DNA from: Rhodospirillaceae bacterium bin65
GTDB taxonomy: Bacteria > Pseudomonadota > Alphaproteobacteria > Bin65
DNA length: 39,259 bases
Direction of reading: 5' to 3'
Assembly (NCBI GenBank): GCA_002238725.1
Contig: MPMX01000043.1
Coordinates: 1 to 39,259 of the forward strand
Made by a program: the position numbers and the translations under genes. Under the pieces are notes generated by a model. That model was not told the DNA's origin, ran no database searches, and worked only from the letters and a program-made list of their open reading frames with translations. Shown here piece after piece: positions 12,027 to 21,904 of this stretch (the first letter of the stretch is position 1; every line of letters starts with the position of its first letter).

Positions 12027-12509
12027 ATGTCCGCCCGGCGATACGGTGTCGTTGCCGGTCTCGGCGGGCTGGTCCTGGCGCTCGACCAGATCAGCAAGGT
12101 CTGGATTCTCGGCGCGCTCGGCGCGGCCCGCCCGTCAATCGAGGTGACGCCGTTTCTCAATTTCGTGCTCGTCTGGAACCGGGGCGTCAGCTTCGGCCTG
12201 CTCGACCGCGACTCTGTTTGGCAGCCCTGGCTTCTGGTCGGGCTGAGCCTGGCGATCGTCGCGGGAATGCTGGTCTGGCTGCGTACGGAGCGCGGCCGGG
12301 GGGTGACGTTGGCGATCGCCCTGATTGCCGGCGGCGCCGCCGGCAATGCCGTCGACCGGATGCGCCTGGGCGCCGTCGTCGATTTCGTCGATTTCCATCT
12401 CGACGGCTGGCACTTCGCCACCTTCAACCTGGCGGACGCGGCAATCACCTGCGGCGTGGCGGTCCTGCTGGTCGTTTCCTTGTTCGGCGCCCCAAAAAAC
12501 GCTACATAA
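12027..12509 (+). CDS. lspA: Lipoprotein signal peptidase II
   Basis: An inner-membrane aspartyl protease that removes signal peptides from prolipoproteins. It has 160 residues and four hydrophobic segments. The two catalytic Asp are in GNAVDRMRLG (Asp110) and FNLADAAI (Asp137). I chose the ATG at 12027 with GAGAGGTGGGG just upstream over the GTG six bases earlier. A likely client, the lipoprotein at 12564, follows directly. Confidence 0.95.
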   Translation: MSARRYGVVAGLGGLVLALDQISKVWILGALGAARPSIEVTPFLNFVLVWNRGVSFGLLDRDSVWQPWLLVGLSLAIVAGMLVWLRTERGRGVTLAIALIAGGAAGNAVDRMRLGAVVDFVDFHLDGWHFATFNLADAAITCGVAVLLVVSLFGAPKNAT

Positions 12510-12563
12510 TGGGACGATTCGGCCGCAGGTGAATTTCGGCAATTCAATCGGGAAGCGAAGGCG

Positions 12564-13049
12564 ATGACACGTAACCCCAGCCCCTTCCGGCGGCCCGTCT
12601 GCGTCGCGATTGCCTTCGGTGCGGTCTTGGCGATGGGCGGCTGCCAAACCCTCGACGAGGCCTTCAGCGGCGTCAATCCCGTTGCGAAGAAGCTCGACAA
12701 ATCGGCCAAACGCGGCAGCTCCGGCAAAGAAACGGAATCGCTCTCGATTCCGCCGGACTATGCGCTGCGGCCTAAAGCCGGTAAGGCCAGGACGAGCCGC
12801 AGTCAGGACCCGGCGGCCGGCAAAGGGGGCAGCGGGAGCACGAGCACGACCGCCGGGGGCGATCCGAAAAAGATCGACCTGGGCACCGTATCGACCGGCG
12901 GGGCGAACCGTTCCCCGGCGTCGGGTACAGGCGGCACGATCCTTCGCGACCCCCGGACCGAAACGCGCGGCAAGGAGATCGTCCGGGACGGCGCGCCGAG
13001 CAAGGGCGAGAAGGAACTTCTGAAACCGTCTGCGAAGAAGAAGAGCTAG
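12564..13049 (+). CDS. DUF3035 / BamF-like outer-membrane lipoprotein
   Basis: A 161-residue lipoprotein precursor: basic start, hydrophobic stretch VCVAIAFGAVLAMGGC and a lipidation Cys at residue 27. The mature part is polar and low in complexity (rich in Gly, Ser, Lys), with a conserved SIPPDYALRP segment at residues 61-70. That PPDY motif is typical of the DUF3035/BamF lipoproteins of alphaproteobacteria, which share it with the N-terminus of BamC and belong to the outer-membrane beta-barrel assembly complex. The assignment rests on the motif and on the conserved position between lspA and the M16 pair. It ends in a lysine run. Confidence 0.75.
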   Translation: MTRNPSPFRRPVCVAIAFGAVLAMGGCQTLDEAFSGVNPVAKKLDKSAKRGSSGKETESLSIPPDYALRPKAGKARTSRSQDPAAGKGGSGSTSTTAGGDPKKIDLGTVSTGGANRSPASGTGGTILRDPRTETRGKEIVRDGAPSKGEKELLKPSAKKKS

Positions 13050-13211
13050 CCGTTCGGCGCAGAACTTCCTTGCAGACGCCTGCCGGCTCCGCAGCGTCTT
13101 TTCCGGCACCGCGACCGGCGTTGCCATATCCCGGCCACAAGTTGCTTCCATCAAGCGCCGGCGGGTGGCGTTCCACGCTGCCGTCTCCGCCAGCCATTGC
13201 AGGAGTTTTTC

Positions 13212-14660
13212 GTGTTGGGCCGACGAATTGAACGCCGCTTGTCGCGGCCGGGGCGGGCCCTCGCCGCGATATTGCTGATCGGCGGGGCGATCGCCGCCGG
13301 CGCCGCGGTCGCGGCCGAAAAGCCCGCTCGAGCCGGCCTGTTCAACGCCGAGACCTTTACCCTGAAGAACGGGCTTCGCGGGGTCGTCATCGTCAACCAG
13401 CGGGCGCCGGTCGCCCTTCACATGCTGTGGTACAAGGCCGGCGCCATCGACGAGCCGGCCGGAAAATCCGGCATCGCCCATTTTCTCGAACACCTGCTGT
13501 TCAAGGGCACGAAGACCCTGAAATCCGGAGAATTTTCGAAGATCGTCGCGGCCAACGGCGGCCAGGAAAACGCCTTCACCAGCTGGGATTACACCGGCTA
13601 CTACCAGTTCGTCGCCAAGGATCGCCTGGCCCGGATGATGGAGATCGAGGCCGACCGCATGGCGAACCTCGTCCTCTCGGAGAACGATGTCGTGCAGGAG
13701 CGGCGCGTCATCCTCGAGGAACGGCGTTCGCGCATCGAAGGCCGGCCGTCCTCGATCCTGTGGGAGCAGGCGCGGCGCGCGCTCTATCTCAACCACGGTT
13801 ACGGGCGCCCGATCATCGGCTGGATGCACGAGATGGAGCGGCTGTCGCGGCAGGATGCGCTGGATTTCTACAAACGCTACTACGGCCCCAACAACGCGGT
13901 CCTGGTCGTCGCCGGCGATGTCGACGCCGGGGAGGTGCAGCGCCTGGCGGAAAAGTATTACGGCCCGCTGCCGCAAGTGAAGGCGCCGCACAGGAAGCTC
14001 CTGGATCCGCCGCAGCGCGCCGAACGCCGGGTGATCTACCGCGATCCCCGGGTGCGCCGGCCTTCGTTCAGCCGGATGTATTACGCGCCCGGCTATAACA
14101 GTCGCGCGGCGCAGCACGCCTACGCCCTGCAGGTGCTGGCGCGGCTGCTCGGCTCGTCCTCCACCAGCCTGCTCTACCAGAGCCTGGTGGTCCGGCAGAA
14201 GCTGGCGACCACCGCCGGCAGCGACTACGGCCCGTCCCGCCGCGGCCCCTCCAGCCTCTACCTCTATGCGCTGCCGAAGCGCGGCGTTTCCATGGATCGG
14301 CTGGAGAAAGCGGTCGACGCCGAATTGGCCGGGATCCTGAAGAACGGCGTGCCGGAGGAGGACGTCGAATCGGCGAAACAGCAGCTTCGGGACATGGCGA
14401 TCTTCGCCCGCGACAGTGCCAGGACCGGCGCCAACGCCATCGCGACGTCGCTGATGATCGGCCGGACGGTGGCCGACGTCGAAGAATGGCCGGCGCGGAT
14501 CGGCGCGGTAACGGTCGACCGGGTCAACGCCGCGGCGCGCCACGTCCTGCAGCGCCGGAAATCCGTGACCGCCCTGTTGCTGCCGGAAGAGCCCGCTAGA
14601 GCGAAACCCGTTGGAGTGAAGCCCTCTGGAGCGAAAAAGGCCGAGATGCAGAAACAATGA
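13212..14660 (+). CDS. M16 family zinc peptidase, catalytic subunit, periplasmic
   Basis: A 482-residue pitrilysin-type protease with an N-terminal signal peptide (LAAILLIGGAIAAGAAVAA, cleavage near residue 35). The zinc motif HFLEH (His90, Glu93, His94) is complete, and Glu170 in RRVILEERR lies 76 residues later as expected, so it should be active. The GTG start was chosen because AGGAG stands six bases upstream. Its ATGA overlap with the next gene, which lacks the zinc motif, suggests a heterodimer like other bacterial M16 pairs. The last 15 codons contain three imperfect 15-base repeats (about 14596-14640), giving AKPVGVKPSGAKK. Confidence 0.92.
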   Translation: MLGRRIERRLSRPGRALAAILLIGGAIAAGAAVAAEKPARAGLFNAETFTLKNGLRGVVIVNQRAPVALHMLWYKAGAIDEPAGKSGIAHFLEHLLFKGTKTLKSGEFSKIVAANGGQENAFTSWDYTGYYQFVAKDRLARMMEIEADRMANLVLSENDVVQERRVILEERRSRIEGRPSSILWEQARRALYLNHGYGRPIIGWMHEMERLSRQDALDFYKRYYGPNNAVLVVAGDVDAGEVQRLAEKYYGPLPQVKAPHRKLLDPPQRAERRVIYRDPRVRRPSFSRMYYAPGYNSRAAQHAYALQVLARLLGSSSTSLLYQSLVVRQKLATTAGSDYGPSRRGPSSLYLYALPKRGVSMDRLEKAVDAELAGILKNGVPEEDVESAKQQLRDMAIFARDSARTGANAIATSLMIGRTVADVEEWPARIGAVTVDRVNAAARHVLQRRKSVTALLLPEEPARAKPVGVKPSGAKKAEMQKQ

Positions 14661-15988
14661 CCGTCCTCCAGCGCATTGCCGGCCCGGCTGTCGCGCTCGC
14701 CGTCGCCGCGCTCTCTCTCTTCGCCGCTTCGGCCGCGTCGGCTGCGGTCGAGGTCCGCGAGGTCGTCAGCCGGTCGGGCATCGCCGCCTGGCTGGTCGTG
14801 GATCGCAGCAACCCGGTCCTGTCGGTCAGTTTCGGGTTTCGCGCCGGCGGATCGCGCGACCCCGCGGGCAAGGAGGGGCTCGCCGAATTGACGTCCGTCC
14901 TGCTCGACGAAGGCGCCGGCAGGATGAACGCGCTGGCCTTCCAGAAGAAACTCGAGAAGCTGTCGATCCGGCTCGAATTCGAGGTCGGCCGCGACCAGTT
15001 CCGCGGTACGCTCAGGACCCTGAGCCGAAATCGCGATACCGCGTTCGAGACGATCGGCCTGGCGCTGACCGAACCGCGCTTCGACGTCGACGCGGTGGAG
15101 CGCATGCGCGGAAGCCTGCTGTCGAGCTATCTCCGCCGCACCCGCCAGCCGCGCTACCTTGCGCGCCGCGCCTTCTGGTCGTCGGCCTATCCGGGCCATC
15201 CCTACGGCCGCCCGGTATCCGGCACCGAAAAGAGCCTCGGCGCGATCGCCCGGGCCGACCTGCAGCGTTTCGTCGCCGACAATTTCACCCGGGACAACCT
15301 GTTCATCGGCGTCGTCGGCGATGTGACGCCGGCGCAGCTTTCGGTGCTGCTCGACAAGGCCTTCGGCGGCCTGCCCCCGAAACAGAAACCGCGGCCGGTG
15401 CCGCCGACGGCCCCGAAATTGCAGGGCGGGATCGTCGTCGAACGGTTCGATACGCCGCAGAGCGTGGCGGTGTTCGGGCAGCCAGGCCTGCCGCGCCGGC
15501 ATCCCGATTACTACGCGGCCTATATCCTGAACCATATTATGGGCGGGGGCGGCTTCACCTCCCGGCTGTATCGGGAAATCCGCGAAAAACGCGGTCTGGC
15601 CTATTCGGTGTATTCCTATCTGTGGCCGTTGCGGCGCTCGGCACTGCTGCTGGGAGCTGTTGCGACCCAAAACGCGCGGGTTGCGGAATCGGTCGGGATC
15701 GTTCGGGCGGAATGGGCCCGCATGGCCGGGGAAGGCCCCACCGCCGAAGAGCTGGCCGCGGCGAAGAAATACCTGACCGGCAGCTACCCGCTGCGATTTT
15801 CCAGCTCCTCGCGTATCGCCGACATGCTGGTCGGCGTGCAGTTCGAAGGCCTGGGGCGGGATTATTTTGCCAGGCGGAACGGCCATATCGAAAAGGTCAA
15901 CCTGGCGGATGTCCGGCGGGTGGCAAAGAGCCTGCTGAAGCCGGACCGGCTGACCTTCTTCGTTGTCGGCAAGCCGGCCGGCCTGTAA
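14657..15988 (+). CDS. M16 family peptidase-like protein without zinc motif, periplasmic
   Basis: A 443-residue partner of the preceding M16 peptidase. The signal peptide ends in AASAASA (about residue 29). The place of HxxEH reads GLAELTSVLL, so the metal ligands are lost. The C-terminal half keeps the substrate-binding segment RLYREIREKRGLAYSVYS with the Arg/Tyr pair typical of the non-catalytic subunit. The start codon overlaps the stop of the upstream gene (ATGA), implying equal synthesis of both chains. The likely role is substrate binding in a heterodimeric periplasmic protease. The biological substrate is unknown. Confidence 0.9.
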   Translation: MTVLQRIAGPAVALAVAALSLFAASAASAAVEVREVVSRSGIAAWLVVDRSNPVLSVSFGFRAGGSRDPAGKEGLAELTSVLLDEGAGRMNALAFQKKLEKLSIRLEFEVGRDQFRGTLRTLSRNRDTAFETIGLALTEPRFDVDAVERMRGSLLSSYLRRTRQPRYLARRAFWSSAYPGHPYGRPVSGTEKSLGAIARADLQRFVADNFTRDNLFIGVVGDVTPAQLSVLLDKAFGGLPPKQKPRPVPPTAPKLQGGIVVERFDTPQSVAVFGQPGLPRRHPDYYAAYILNHIMGGGGFTSRLYREIREKRGLAYSVYSYLWPLRRSALLLGAVATQNARVAESVGIVRAEWARMAGEGPTAEELAAAKKYLTGSYPLRFSSSSRIADMLVGVQFEGLGRDYFARRNGHIEKVNLADVRRVAKSLLKPDRLTFFVVGKPAGL

Positions 15989-15998
15989 GGACCGGCGG

Positions 15999-17315
15999 GT
16001 GACAATCGACGGGCGGACCCGAAGCCGGCCGATCCCCATGGCGTCCCTCTATACGCAGGATATTTCCGGAATTTTCGCGGCCCCGTCCGGTGCGGACGGC
16101 CTGTCGCAGGCCGCCTTCGACGCCGCGTGCGGCGACGCCTGGGCCGCGCTGCAGCGGCTTTGCGACGAGCACACGGCCGGCGCGCCCTTGGTGCGCCACG
16201 CCTTCCGCGAGGACGACCTGCCGGAGATCGAAGCGGCGGCGCGCGAATTTGCCGCCCGGGCATCGCGGATATTGCTGATCGGCACCGGCGGATCGTCGCT
16301 CGGCGCCCGGACCCTGTGCGCGACGGCGCCGGCCGGCCGGCTGGCGTTCATCGAGAACGCCGATCCGGACACCGTGGGCCGGGCGGTAGCAGGCGAATTT
16401 GCCGACAGCGCCTTCCTCGCCATCTCGAAATCCGGCGCCACTGCCGAAACCCTGGCGGTCTTTGCGCAATTTTGGGCGATGGCGGCGGACGCGCTGGGCC
16501 CAACCGAGGCGGCGGCTCGCTTCCTCGTCGTCACCGGACCGCAGGAGTCGCCGTTGCGCCGCCTCGCCCGGCGTCACGACATCACGGTTCTGGATCACGA
16601 ACCGGACGTCGTTGGCCGCATGTCCATTCTCGCCAATGTCGGGCTATTGCCGGCCGCCATTGACGGCGTTGACGGCCGGGCCGTCCGGGCCGGCGCGCGC
16701 GTCGTCGCGGAACAGGCGTTAAAGGCGGAAACGGCGATGGACTGCCCGCCTGCGCTGGGCGCGGCGATGCAGGTGGCGCTGATGCGCGACCGGGGCGCGA
16801 CCGCCAGCATCCTGATGCCCTACGCCGACCGCCTGGCCGACTTCTCCCGCTGGTACTGCCAGCTCTGGGCGGAAAGCCTCGGCAAGGCGGGCTGCGGCAG
16901 CATGCCCTATCCGGCGCTCGGCACGGTCGACCAGCACAGCCAGCTCCAGTTCTGGCTGAACGGCCCGCCGATCGGCGCCTATACGCTCATAGACCTGACG
17001 GCCGCCGATACGCCGCCGCTTGCCCTTGGCGACGCCGAGCTGGCCTGGATGAACGACCGGTCCCTCGGCGAGCTGATGCAGGCATCAGCGCAGGCGACCG
17101 CGCAGAATCTGGCGCAAAACGGCCGTCCGGTGCGGCGGATTCGGCTCCATAGAACGAGCGTCAATGCCAAAACCGTCGGCGCGCTGGCGATGCATTTTCT
17201 GCTCGAGACGGCGATCGCGGGATACATGCTGGAAATCGATCCTTTCTCCCAGCCTGCCGTCGATGCGGGCAAGGCGTTAATTCGAGAATTTCTCTCGAAA
17301 TCTATGGAAAAATGA
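15999..17315 (+). CDS. pgi: Glucose-6-phosphate isomerase, short type
   Basis: Interconverts glucose-6-phosphate and fructose-6-phosphate. At about 438 residues it is of the short PGI type. The SIS-domain sugar-phosphate loop GTGGSSLGARTL and SKSGATAETL are present, as is the family signature region GSMPYPALGTVDQHSQLQ. I prefer the GTG at 15999 because AAGG lies eight bases upstream; an ATG at 16038 (MASLYTQD) is the alternative and would remove 13 residues. It starts 10 bases after the second M16 gene and 17 bases before mutL, so these genes probably share a transcript. Confidence 0.92.
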   Translation: MTIDGRTRSRPIPMASLYTQDISGIFAAPSGADGLSQAAFDAACGDAWAALQRLCDEHTAGAPLVRHAFREDDLPEIEAAAREFAARASRILLIGTGGSSLGARTLCATAPAGRLAFIENADPDTVGRAVAGEFADSAFLAISKSGATAETLAVFAQFWAMAADALGPTEAAARFLVVTGPQESPLRRLARRHDITVLDHEPDVVGRMSILANVGLLPAAIDGVDGRAVRAGARVVAEQALKAETAMDCPPALGAAMQVALMRDRGATASILMPYADRLADFSRWYCQLWAESLGKAGCGSMPYPALGTVDQHSQLQFWLNGPPIGAYTLIDLTAADTPPLALGDAELAWMNDRSLGELMQASAQATAQNLAQNGRPVRRIRLHRTSVNAKTVGALAMHFLLETAIAGYMLEIDPFSQPAVDAGKALIREFLSKSMEK

Positions 17316-17332
17316 TTTACATTATCTGGTGA

Positions 17333-19180
17333 ATGATTCGTCTCCTTCCACCAGATGTTGTTAACCGCATCGCGGCGGGCGAAGTGATCGAGCGCCCGGC
17401 GGCAGTCGTCAGGGAATTGGTCGAAAACGCGATCGACGCCGGCGCCAGAAAGATCGACGTGATCGTGCGCAACGGCGGCCGGAGCTATATCGCTGTTACC
17501 GACGACGGCTGCGGTATGGGGCGCAAGGCGCTGGCCCTCGCCGTAGAGCGGCACGCCACCAGCAAGCTGCCCGACGACGACCTCGTCAACATTTCGACGC
17601 TCGGCTTCCGCGGCGAGGCCCTGCCGTCGATCGGCGCAGTCAGCCGGCTCAAGATCACGACGCGGGAAACGGAAACCGATTCGGGCTGGTCGATCCACAT
17701 CCATGGCGGCCTGCGCGGCATTCCCGGGCCGGCGCCCATGCCCGGCGGCACCAAGGTCGAGGTGTTCGACCTGTTTTACGCCACGCCGGCGCGGCTCAAA
17801 TTCCTCAAGAGCGGGCGCAGCGAGCAACAGTCGGCGACCGACACCATCAATCGCCTGGCGATGGCGCACCCGGAGATCGGATTCTCCTTGCGCGGCGACG
17901 GCGAACGCCCGCTGGTTACGCTGCCGGTCAACACCGGAGATATGTTCGATGTCCGGCTGGCGCGGCTTTCGGCCATCCTGGGCAAGGATTTTGCCGACAA
18001 CGCCGTGCGCGTCGACGCCGTGCGCGACAACCTGCGGCTGACCGGCCATATCGGCGTGCCGACCCTGCATCGGGGAACCGCGCGGCACCAGTACCTGTTC
18101 GTCAACGGCCGGCCGGTCAAGGACCGGCTGATGGGCGGGGCGGTGCGCGGCGCCTATCGCGATTTCCTGGCGCGGGACCGGCATCCGATGGCCGTGCTGT
18201 TTCTCGATATCCCGCCGGCGGAGGTGGACGTGAATGTCCATCCGGCCAAGACCGAGGTTCGGTTCCGCGATGCCGGAACGGTTCGCGGACTGATCGTCAG
18301 CGCCCTGCGCCATGCGCTGGCCGAAGCCGGCCACCGGGCGTCGACGACCGTCTCGGACGCGGCGCTCGGCGCGTTCCGCCCGCCAAGCGGCAACGGTCAT
18401 GCAGGCCGGGCGCCAGGTGTTCCAACCAACGGAAGGCCCGCTGCCGACCATGGAGCCGGTTTCAACGGGATGGCGGAAACCGCGACGGCCTGGCAGGGCC
18501 CCAATCCGCCGAACGGCCAGGCATCGGGCGTGTTCAACGGCGTTGCCGCTCCGACGGCCAGCCAGGTCGAGCCGACGGACGGCGACGATTCGACCTTCGA
18601 CAATCCGCTGGGGGCGGCCCGGGCCCAGGTGCATCGGACGTATATCGTCTCCCAGACCGCCGACGGGATCGTAATCGTCGACCAGCACGCGGCGCACGAA
18701 CGGCTGGTCTACGAGGAGATGAAGAAGGCGATGGCCAACGGCGGCGTCCATCGCCAGGGCCTTTTGATTCCGGAAGTCGTCGAAATGGACGATGAAACGG
18801 CAAACGCCCTGATCGCGCGCCGGGGCGACCTGGCGGAAATCGGGCTGGTGATCGAGAAGTTCGGCGGCGGCGCGATCGTCGTGCGCGAGTATCCGGCCTT
18901 GCTGGGCGATGGCGATATCCAGGGACTCGTGCGCGACCTGGCCGACGAGATCGTCGAGATGGGCCGTGAGTTCTCCCTGAAGGAAAAGCTGGACGAAGTG
19001 TGCGGGACCATCGCCTGCCACAGTTCGATCCGCGCCGGCCGGTCGATGAACGGCGACGAAATGAACGCCCTGCTGCGCCAGATGGAGGCCACGCCGCACA
19101 GCGGCCAGTGCAATCACGGCCGCCCGACCTATGTCGAACTCAAGCTGAACGACCTCGAACGGCTGTTCGGCCGGCGATAG
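17333..19180 (+). CDS. mutL: DNA mismatch repair protein MutL
   Basis: A mismatch-repair mediator of 615 residues. The N-terminal GHKL ATPase has the characteristic [27 protein letters not shown] and [13 protein letters not shown] proline- and glycine-rich linker spans about residues 345-425. The C-terminal domain has the nicking motif DQHA(x2)E(x4)E as [12 protein letters not shown], plus ACHSSIRAG and CNHGRPT. MutL is therefore the endonuclease type, as expected in an organism without MutH. It converges on the amidase, with 10 bp between the stops. Confidence 0.97.
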   Translation: MIRLLPPDVVNRIAAGEVIERPAAVVRELVENAIDAGARKIDVIVRNGGRSYIAVTDDGCGMGRKALALAVERHATSKLPDDDLVNISTLGFRGEALPSIGAVSRLKITTRETETDSGWSIHIHGGLRGIPGPAPMPGGTKVEVFDLFYATPARLKFLKSGRSEQQSATDTINRLAMAHPEIGFSLRGDGERPLVTLPVNTGDMFDVRLARLSAILGKDFADNAVRVDAVRDNLRLTGHIGVPTLHRGTARHQYLFVNGRPVKDRLMGGAVRGAYRDFLARDRHPMAVLFLDIPPAEVDVNVHPAKTEVRFRDAGTVRGLIVSALRHALAEAGHRASTTVSDAALGAFRPPSGNGHAGRAPGVPTNGRPAADHGAGFNGMAETATAWQGPNPPNGQASGVFNGVAAPTASQVEPTDGDDSTFDNPLGAARAQVHRTYIVSQTADGIVIVDQHAAHERLVYEEMKKAMANGGVHRQGLLIPEVVEMDDETANALIARRGDLAEIGLVIEKFGGGAIVVREYPALLGDGDIQGLVRDLADEIVEMGREFSLKEKLDEVCGTIACHSSIRAGRSMNGDEMNALLRQMEATPHSGQCNHGRPTYVELKLNDLERLFGRR

Positions 19181-19190
19181 GAATTCCGAC

Positions 19191-20624
19191 TCAGCCGGCG
19201 ATTGCCGGCCAGCGATCCTTCCAGGGCCGGGCTTCTTCCAGCTGCCCGGCCAGACGGAACAGGGTGGCCTCGTCGCCGTAGCGCCCGGCAAACTGCACCC
19301 CGACCGGCAGCCCCGCATCGTTCCAGACCAGAGGCACGGTCATGGCCGGTTGGCCGGTCACGTTGAACAGCGGCGTGTGCGAACTGAATTGCGCGACCGC
19401 CTGCCGGGCGGAACGGCGGGTTGCCTCGCTCCAGAGGAAACTGCCGACCGGCAACGGCGGGGCGGCCACGGTCGGCGTCAGCAGGATATCCCAGTCGTCG
19501 AAGAACCGGCCGACGATACGGGCCACGCGCTGGGCGTCCTGGACCGCGAGCAGATAGTCGGCCGCGCCGGTCTTCTGCGCGACTTCGTACATGCGCCAGG
19601 TCCAGGGTTCGAAATGTTCGGGTGCGGGCTCCCGGCCCAGGCGGCGCGCCCAGTCGGCGACCGCCCATCCGAACATGCCGGTCCACAGGTTGGAGAACAG
19701 TCTGGCGATGTTGTCCCAGTCGATGTCCGGCTCGGCATAGTCGGCGCGGTGGCCGAGCGTTTCGCAGAGCCGGGCCGCGTCCTCGACGGCGGCGACGCAA
19801 TCCGGATGCACGTCGCAGCCGTTCATCGACCCGGACATGACGGCGATCCTGAGCGCGCCCGGATCGGCGCCGACCTCCGCCGCGAAGGGCCGGGCCGGCG
19901 GCGGCGGGGCATAGGGCTCGCCGGGCGCAGCGCCGGCGGTCGCGTCGAGGATCGCCGCGCTGTCGCGGACCGAGCGGCTGACCACATGTTCGTGGATGAT
20001 GCCGTTGCCGATATCGCCGTAATGCGGCGCCAGCGAGTTGCGCCCGCGGGTCGCCTTCAGGCCGAACAGCCCGCAGCAGGACGCCGGAATGCGGATCGAG
20101 CCGCCGCCGTCGTTGGCGTGCGCTGCCGGCACCAGCCCGGCGGCGACCGCCGCCGCCGAGCCGCCGCTGGAGCCGCCGGTCATATGGCCGGCGTTCCACG
20201 GATTGCGCGCCGGGCCGAACAGCGCCGGCTCCGCCGTCGGCAGGAGGCCGAACTCAGAGGTGTTGGTCTTGCCGAGGACGACGAGGCCGGCGGCGCGGTA
20301 GCGCGCGACCAGTTCGCTGTCGCCGTCCGGGACATAGCCTGCGAGAAATTTCGAGCCCTCGGTCATCGGCTCGCCGCCGAACTCGGCAGCCAGATCCTTC
20401 AGCAGGAAGGGGACGCCGCGGAACGGCCCGTCCGGCAGATAGCCGGCGGCGGCCGTCCGGGCCTGCTCGAACATCGGATGGACGACGGCGTTGAGGGCCG
20501 GATTATGCCGTTCGATCCGCCCGATGGCGGCGTCGACCAGTTCGCGCGCGGTGACTTCGCCCTGCCGGACCAGTTCGGCCTGGGCCGTAGCATCGAGTTT
20601 CCAGACGTCGCCGAGGCCAGTCAT
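19191..20624 (-). CDS. Amidase signature family hydrolase
   Basis: A 477-residue Ser-cisSer-Lys amidase. The triad is visible as Lys76 in PFLLKDL, Ser152 in TGGSSGGS and Ser176 in [13 protein letters not shown]. The ANDGGGSIR form is common in amidases related to 6-aminohexanoate cyclic-dimer hydrolase; the glutamyl-tRNA amidotransferase subunit GatA usually has GTDTGGSIR. The true substrate cannot be read. The start [10 protein letters not shown] overlaps the stop of the phosphatase gene by four bases; the longer open frame into that gene is not a fusion. Confidence 0.9.
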   Translation of the reverse strand: MTGLGDVWKLDATAQAELVRQGEVTARELVDAAIGRIERHNPALNAVVHPMFEQARTAAAGYLPDGPFRGVPFLLKDLAAEFGGEPMTEGSKFLAGYVPDGDSELVARYRAAGLVVLGKTNTSEFGLLPTAEPALFGPARNPWNAGHMTGGSSGGSAAAVAAGLVPAAHANDGGGSIRIPASCCGLFGLKATRGRNSLAPHYGDIGNGIIHEHVVSRSVRDSAAILDATAGAAPGEPYAPPPPARPFAAEVGADPGALRIAVMSGSMNGCDVHPDCVAAVEDAARLCETLGHRADYAEPDIDWDNIARLFSNLWTGMFGWAVADWARRLGREPAPEHFEPWTWRMYEVAQKTGAADYLLAVQDAQRVARIVGRFFDDWDILLTPTVAAPPLPVGSFLWSEATRRSARQAVAQFSSHTPLFNVTGQPAMTVPLVWNDAGLPVGVQFAGRYGDEATLFRLAGQLEEARPWKDRWPAIAG

Positions 20625-21097
20625 GCCGTTGCCTTTCGTTCGCGCAGCATGGCCACGATGCCGCGGCAGCCAGCCTCGATCAGGTCGAGCGTCAGTTCGT
20701 AATCTTCCGCGCTGCCGTAATAGGGGTCGGGCACGTCGCGCCGCCCGGTCCCCGGCGCGAAATCGAGAAACCGGCGAACCCGGCCGGCGCGCGCCGCCGG
20801 CGCAGCCTGCCTCAGCCGGTCGAAATGCCCGCCGTCCATGGCGAGGATCAGGTCGAACCGGTCGAAGTCGGCCGACGCAAGCGTCCGGGCGCGCTGGCCG
20901 GCGAAACCGTAGCCGCGCCGCTCCCCGGCCTCGCGCGCCCGGGAATCCGGCGGCTGACCGGTGTGATACGCGTGGGTGCCGCACGAATCGATCGTCACCG
21001 TATCGCCGAGCCCGGCGACCTCAACCATGCGGCGCAGGACCGCCTCGCCGGTGGGGGAACGGCAGAAGTTCCCGGTGCAGACGAACAGGATGTTCAC
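20621..21097 (-). CDS. Low-molecular-weight protein tyrosine phosphatase
   Basis: A 158-residue cytosolic phosphatase. The P-loop is VCTGNFCRSP (Cys7, Arg13; C-x5-R) and the general acid Asp is in VPDPYYGS. Length and architecture are standard. The gene ends inside the amidase start codon region (ATGA overlap), and the SDR gene ends 9 bases upstream. It has no tyrosine kinase or exopolysaccharide genes around it, so it may be a housekeeping or arsenate-reductase-like member. The catalytic Cys pattern fits the phosphatase better. Confidence 0.9.
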   Translation of the reverse strand: MNILFVCTGNFCRSPTGEAVLRRMVEVAGLGDTVTIDSCGTHAYHTGQPPDSRAREAGERRGYGFAGQRARTLASADFDRFDLILAMDGGHFDRLRQAAPAARAGRVRRFLDFAPGTGRRDVPDPYYGSAEDYELTLDLIEAGCRGIVAMLRERKATA

Positions 21098-21106
21098 CCG
21101 ATCGCC

Positions 21107-21904
21107 TTACAGATGAGACCCGCCGCCGTCGACCGTCAGCGACTGGCCGGTCAGGAAGCCGGTCTGCGGCGAAGCGAGGAACAGGATGCAGCCGATCAAA
21201 TCGTCCGGCGTTTCCGTGCGCTTGAAGCACTGGGTCTGGGCGAACGCCCTGAAGCCCTCGGCGGTGGTCGTTTCGCGCGGGACCTCGGTCATGGTCGCAC
21301 CGGGCAGGATGCAGTTTACGGCAATGCCGAAATCGCCCAGCTCCCGCGCCATCGAGCGCGTCATGCCGATGACGGCGGATTTCGACGCGATATAGTGGAG
21401 ATAGCGGTCGCGCCCGCGATTGACCGCGGCCGAGGAGACGTTGATCACGCGGCCCCAGCCGGCCGCGCGCATCGCCGGCACGACCGCCCTTGTCGCCAGC
21501 ATCGTGCCGGTGACGTTGACGTCGATCACCCGCCGCCATTCATCGACCGGGATTTCCCAGAACGGGCGCATTTTCAGGGTCGAGAAGATCGCGGCGCTGT
21601 TGAACAGGATGTCGATGCGACCCCGCGCGCACAGCACGGTTTCGGCCAGCGCTTCGACCGACGCCGGGTCGGCGACGTCGGTCGCGACTGCCAGCGCGGC
21701 CGCTCCGATCTCCCCGGCCACCGCCGCTGCCTTGTCGCCGTTAACGTCTGCGATGACCGGGAGCGCGCCGCACGCCGCGAAGGCGTGCGCCGCCGCGCGG
21801 CCGATGCCCTGGCCACCGCCGGTGACGATGGCGACCCGGCCCTCGAGTCCTCCAATTTGCGGGCCGCCGCCCGCCGGGCCGTCCGGGTCAGGTGCAGAAG
21901 CCAC
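21107..21904 (-). CDS. Short-chain dehydrogenase/reductase
   Basis: A 265-residue classical SDR. The cofactor motif is TGGGQGIGRA, an Asp follows at VIADVN (favouring NAD over NADP), the structural NSAA motif is present, and the active site is YIASK with the upstream NVSS Ser. The protein ends in the usual DGGGSHL. The start is a GTG lying inside the 3' end of the upstream hydrolase gene (17-base overlap), without a clear Shine-Dalgarno, so translation is probably coupled. Substrate unknown; the neighbouring hydrolase suggests a shared short catabolic route. Confidence 0.9.
   Translation of the reverse strand: MASAPDPDGPAGGGPQIGGLEGRVAIVTGGGQGIGRAAAHAFAACGALPVIADVNGDKAAAVAGEIGAAALAVATDVADPASVEALAETVLCARGRIDILFNSAAIFSTLKMRPFWEIPVDEWRRVIDVNVTGTMLATRAVVPAMRAAGWGRVINVSSAAVNRGRDRYLHYIASKSAVIGMTRSMARELGDFGIAVNCILPGATMTEVPRETTTAEGFRAFAQTQCFKRTETPDDLIGCILFLASPQTGFLTGQSLTVDGGGSHL

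Noticed and set aside
12135..14657. 840-codon open frame on the minus strand across lspA, the lipoprotein and the M16 gene
   Set aside because: It is antisense to three recognised genes and has no recognisable domain; long stop-free antisense frames are expected at this base composition.
16979..19318. 779-codon minus-strand frame opposite pgi and mutL
   Set aside because: Antisense shadow of two strong genes with no family features.
19191..20984. Apparent fusion of the amidase to an N-terminal extension over the phosphatase gene
   Set aside because: The extension is the phosphatase gene read in a different frame; a proper amidase start with a 4-base overlap exists at 20624.
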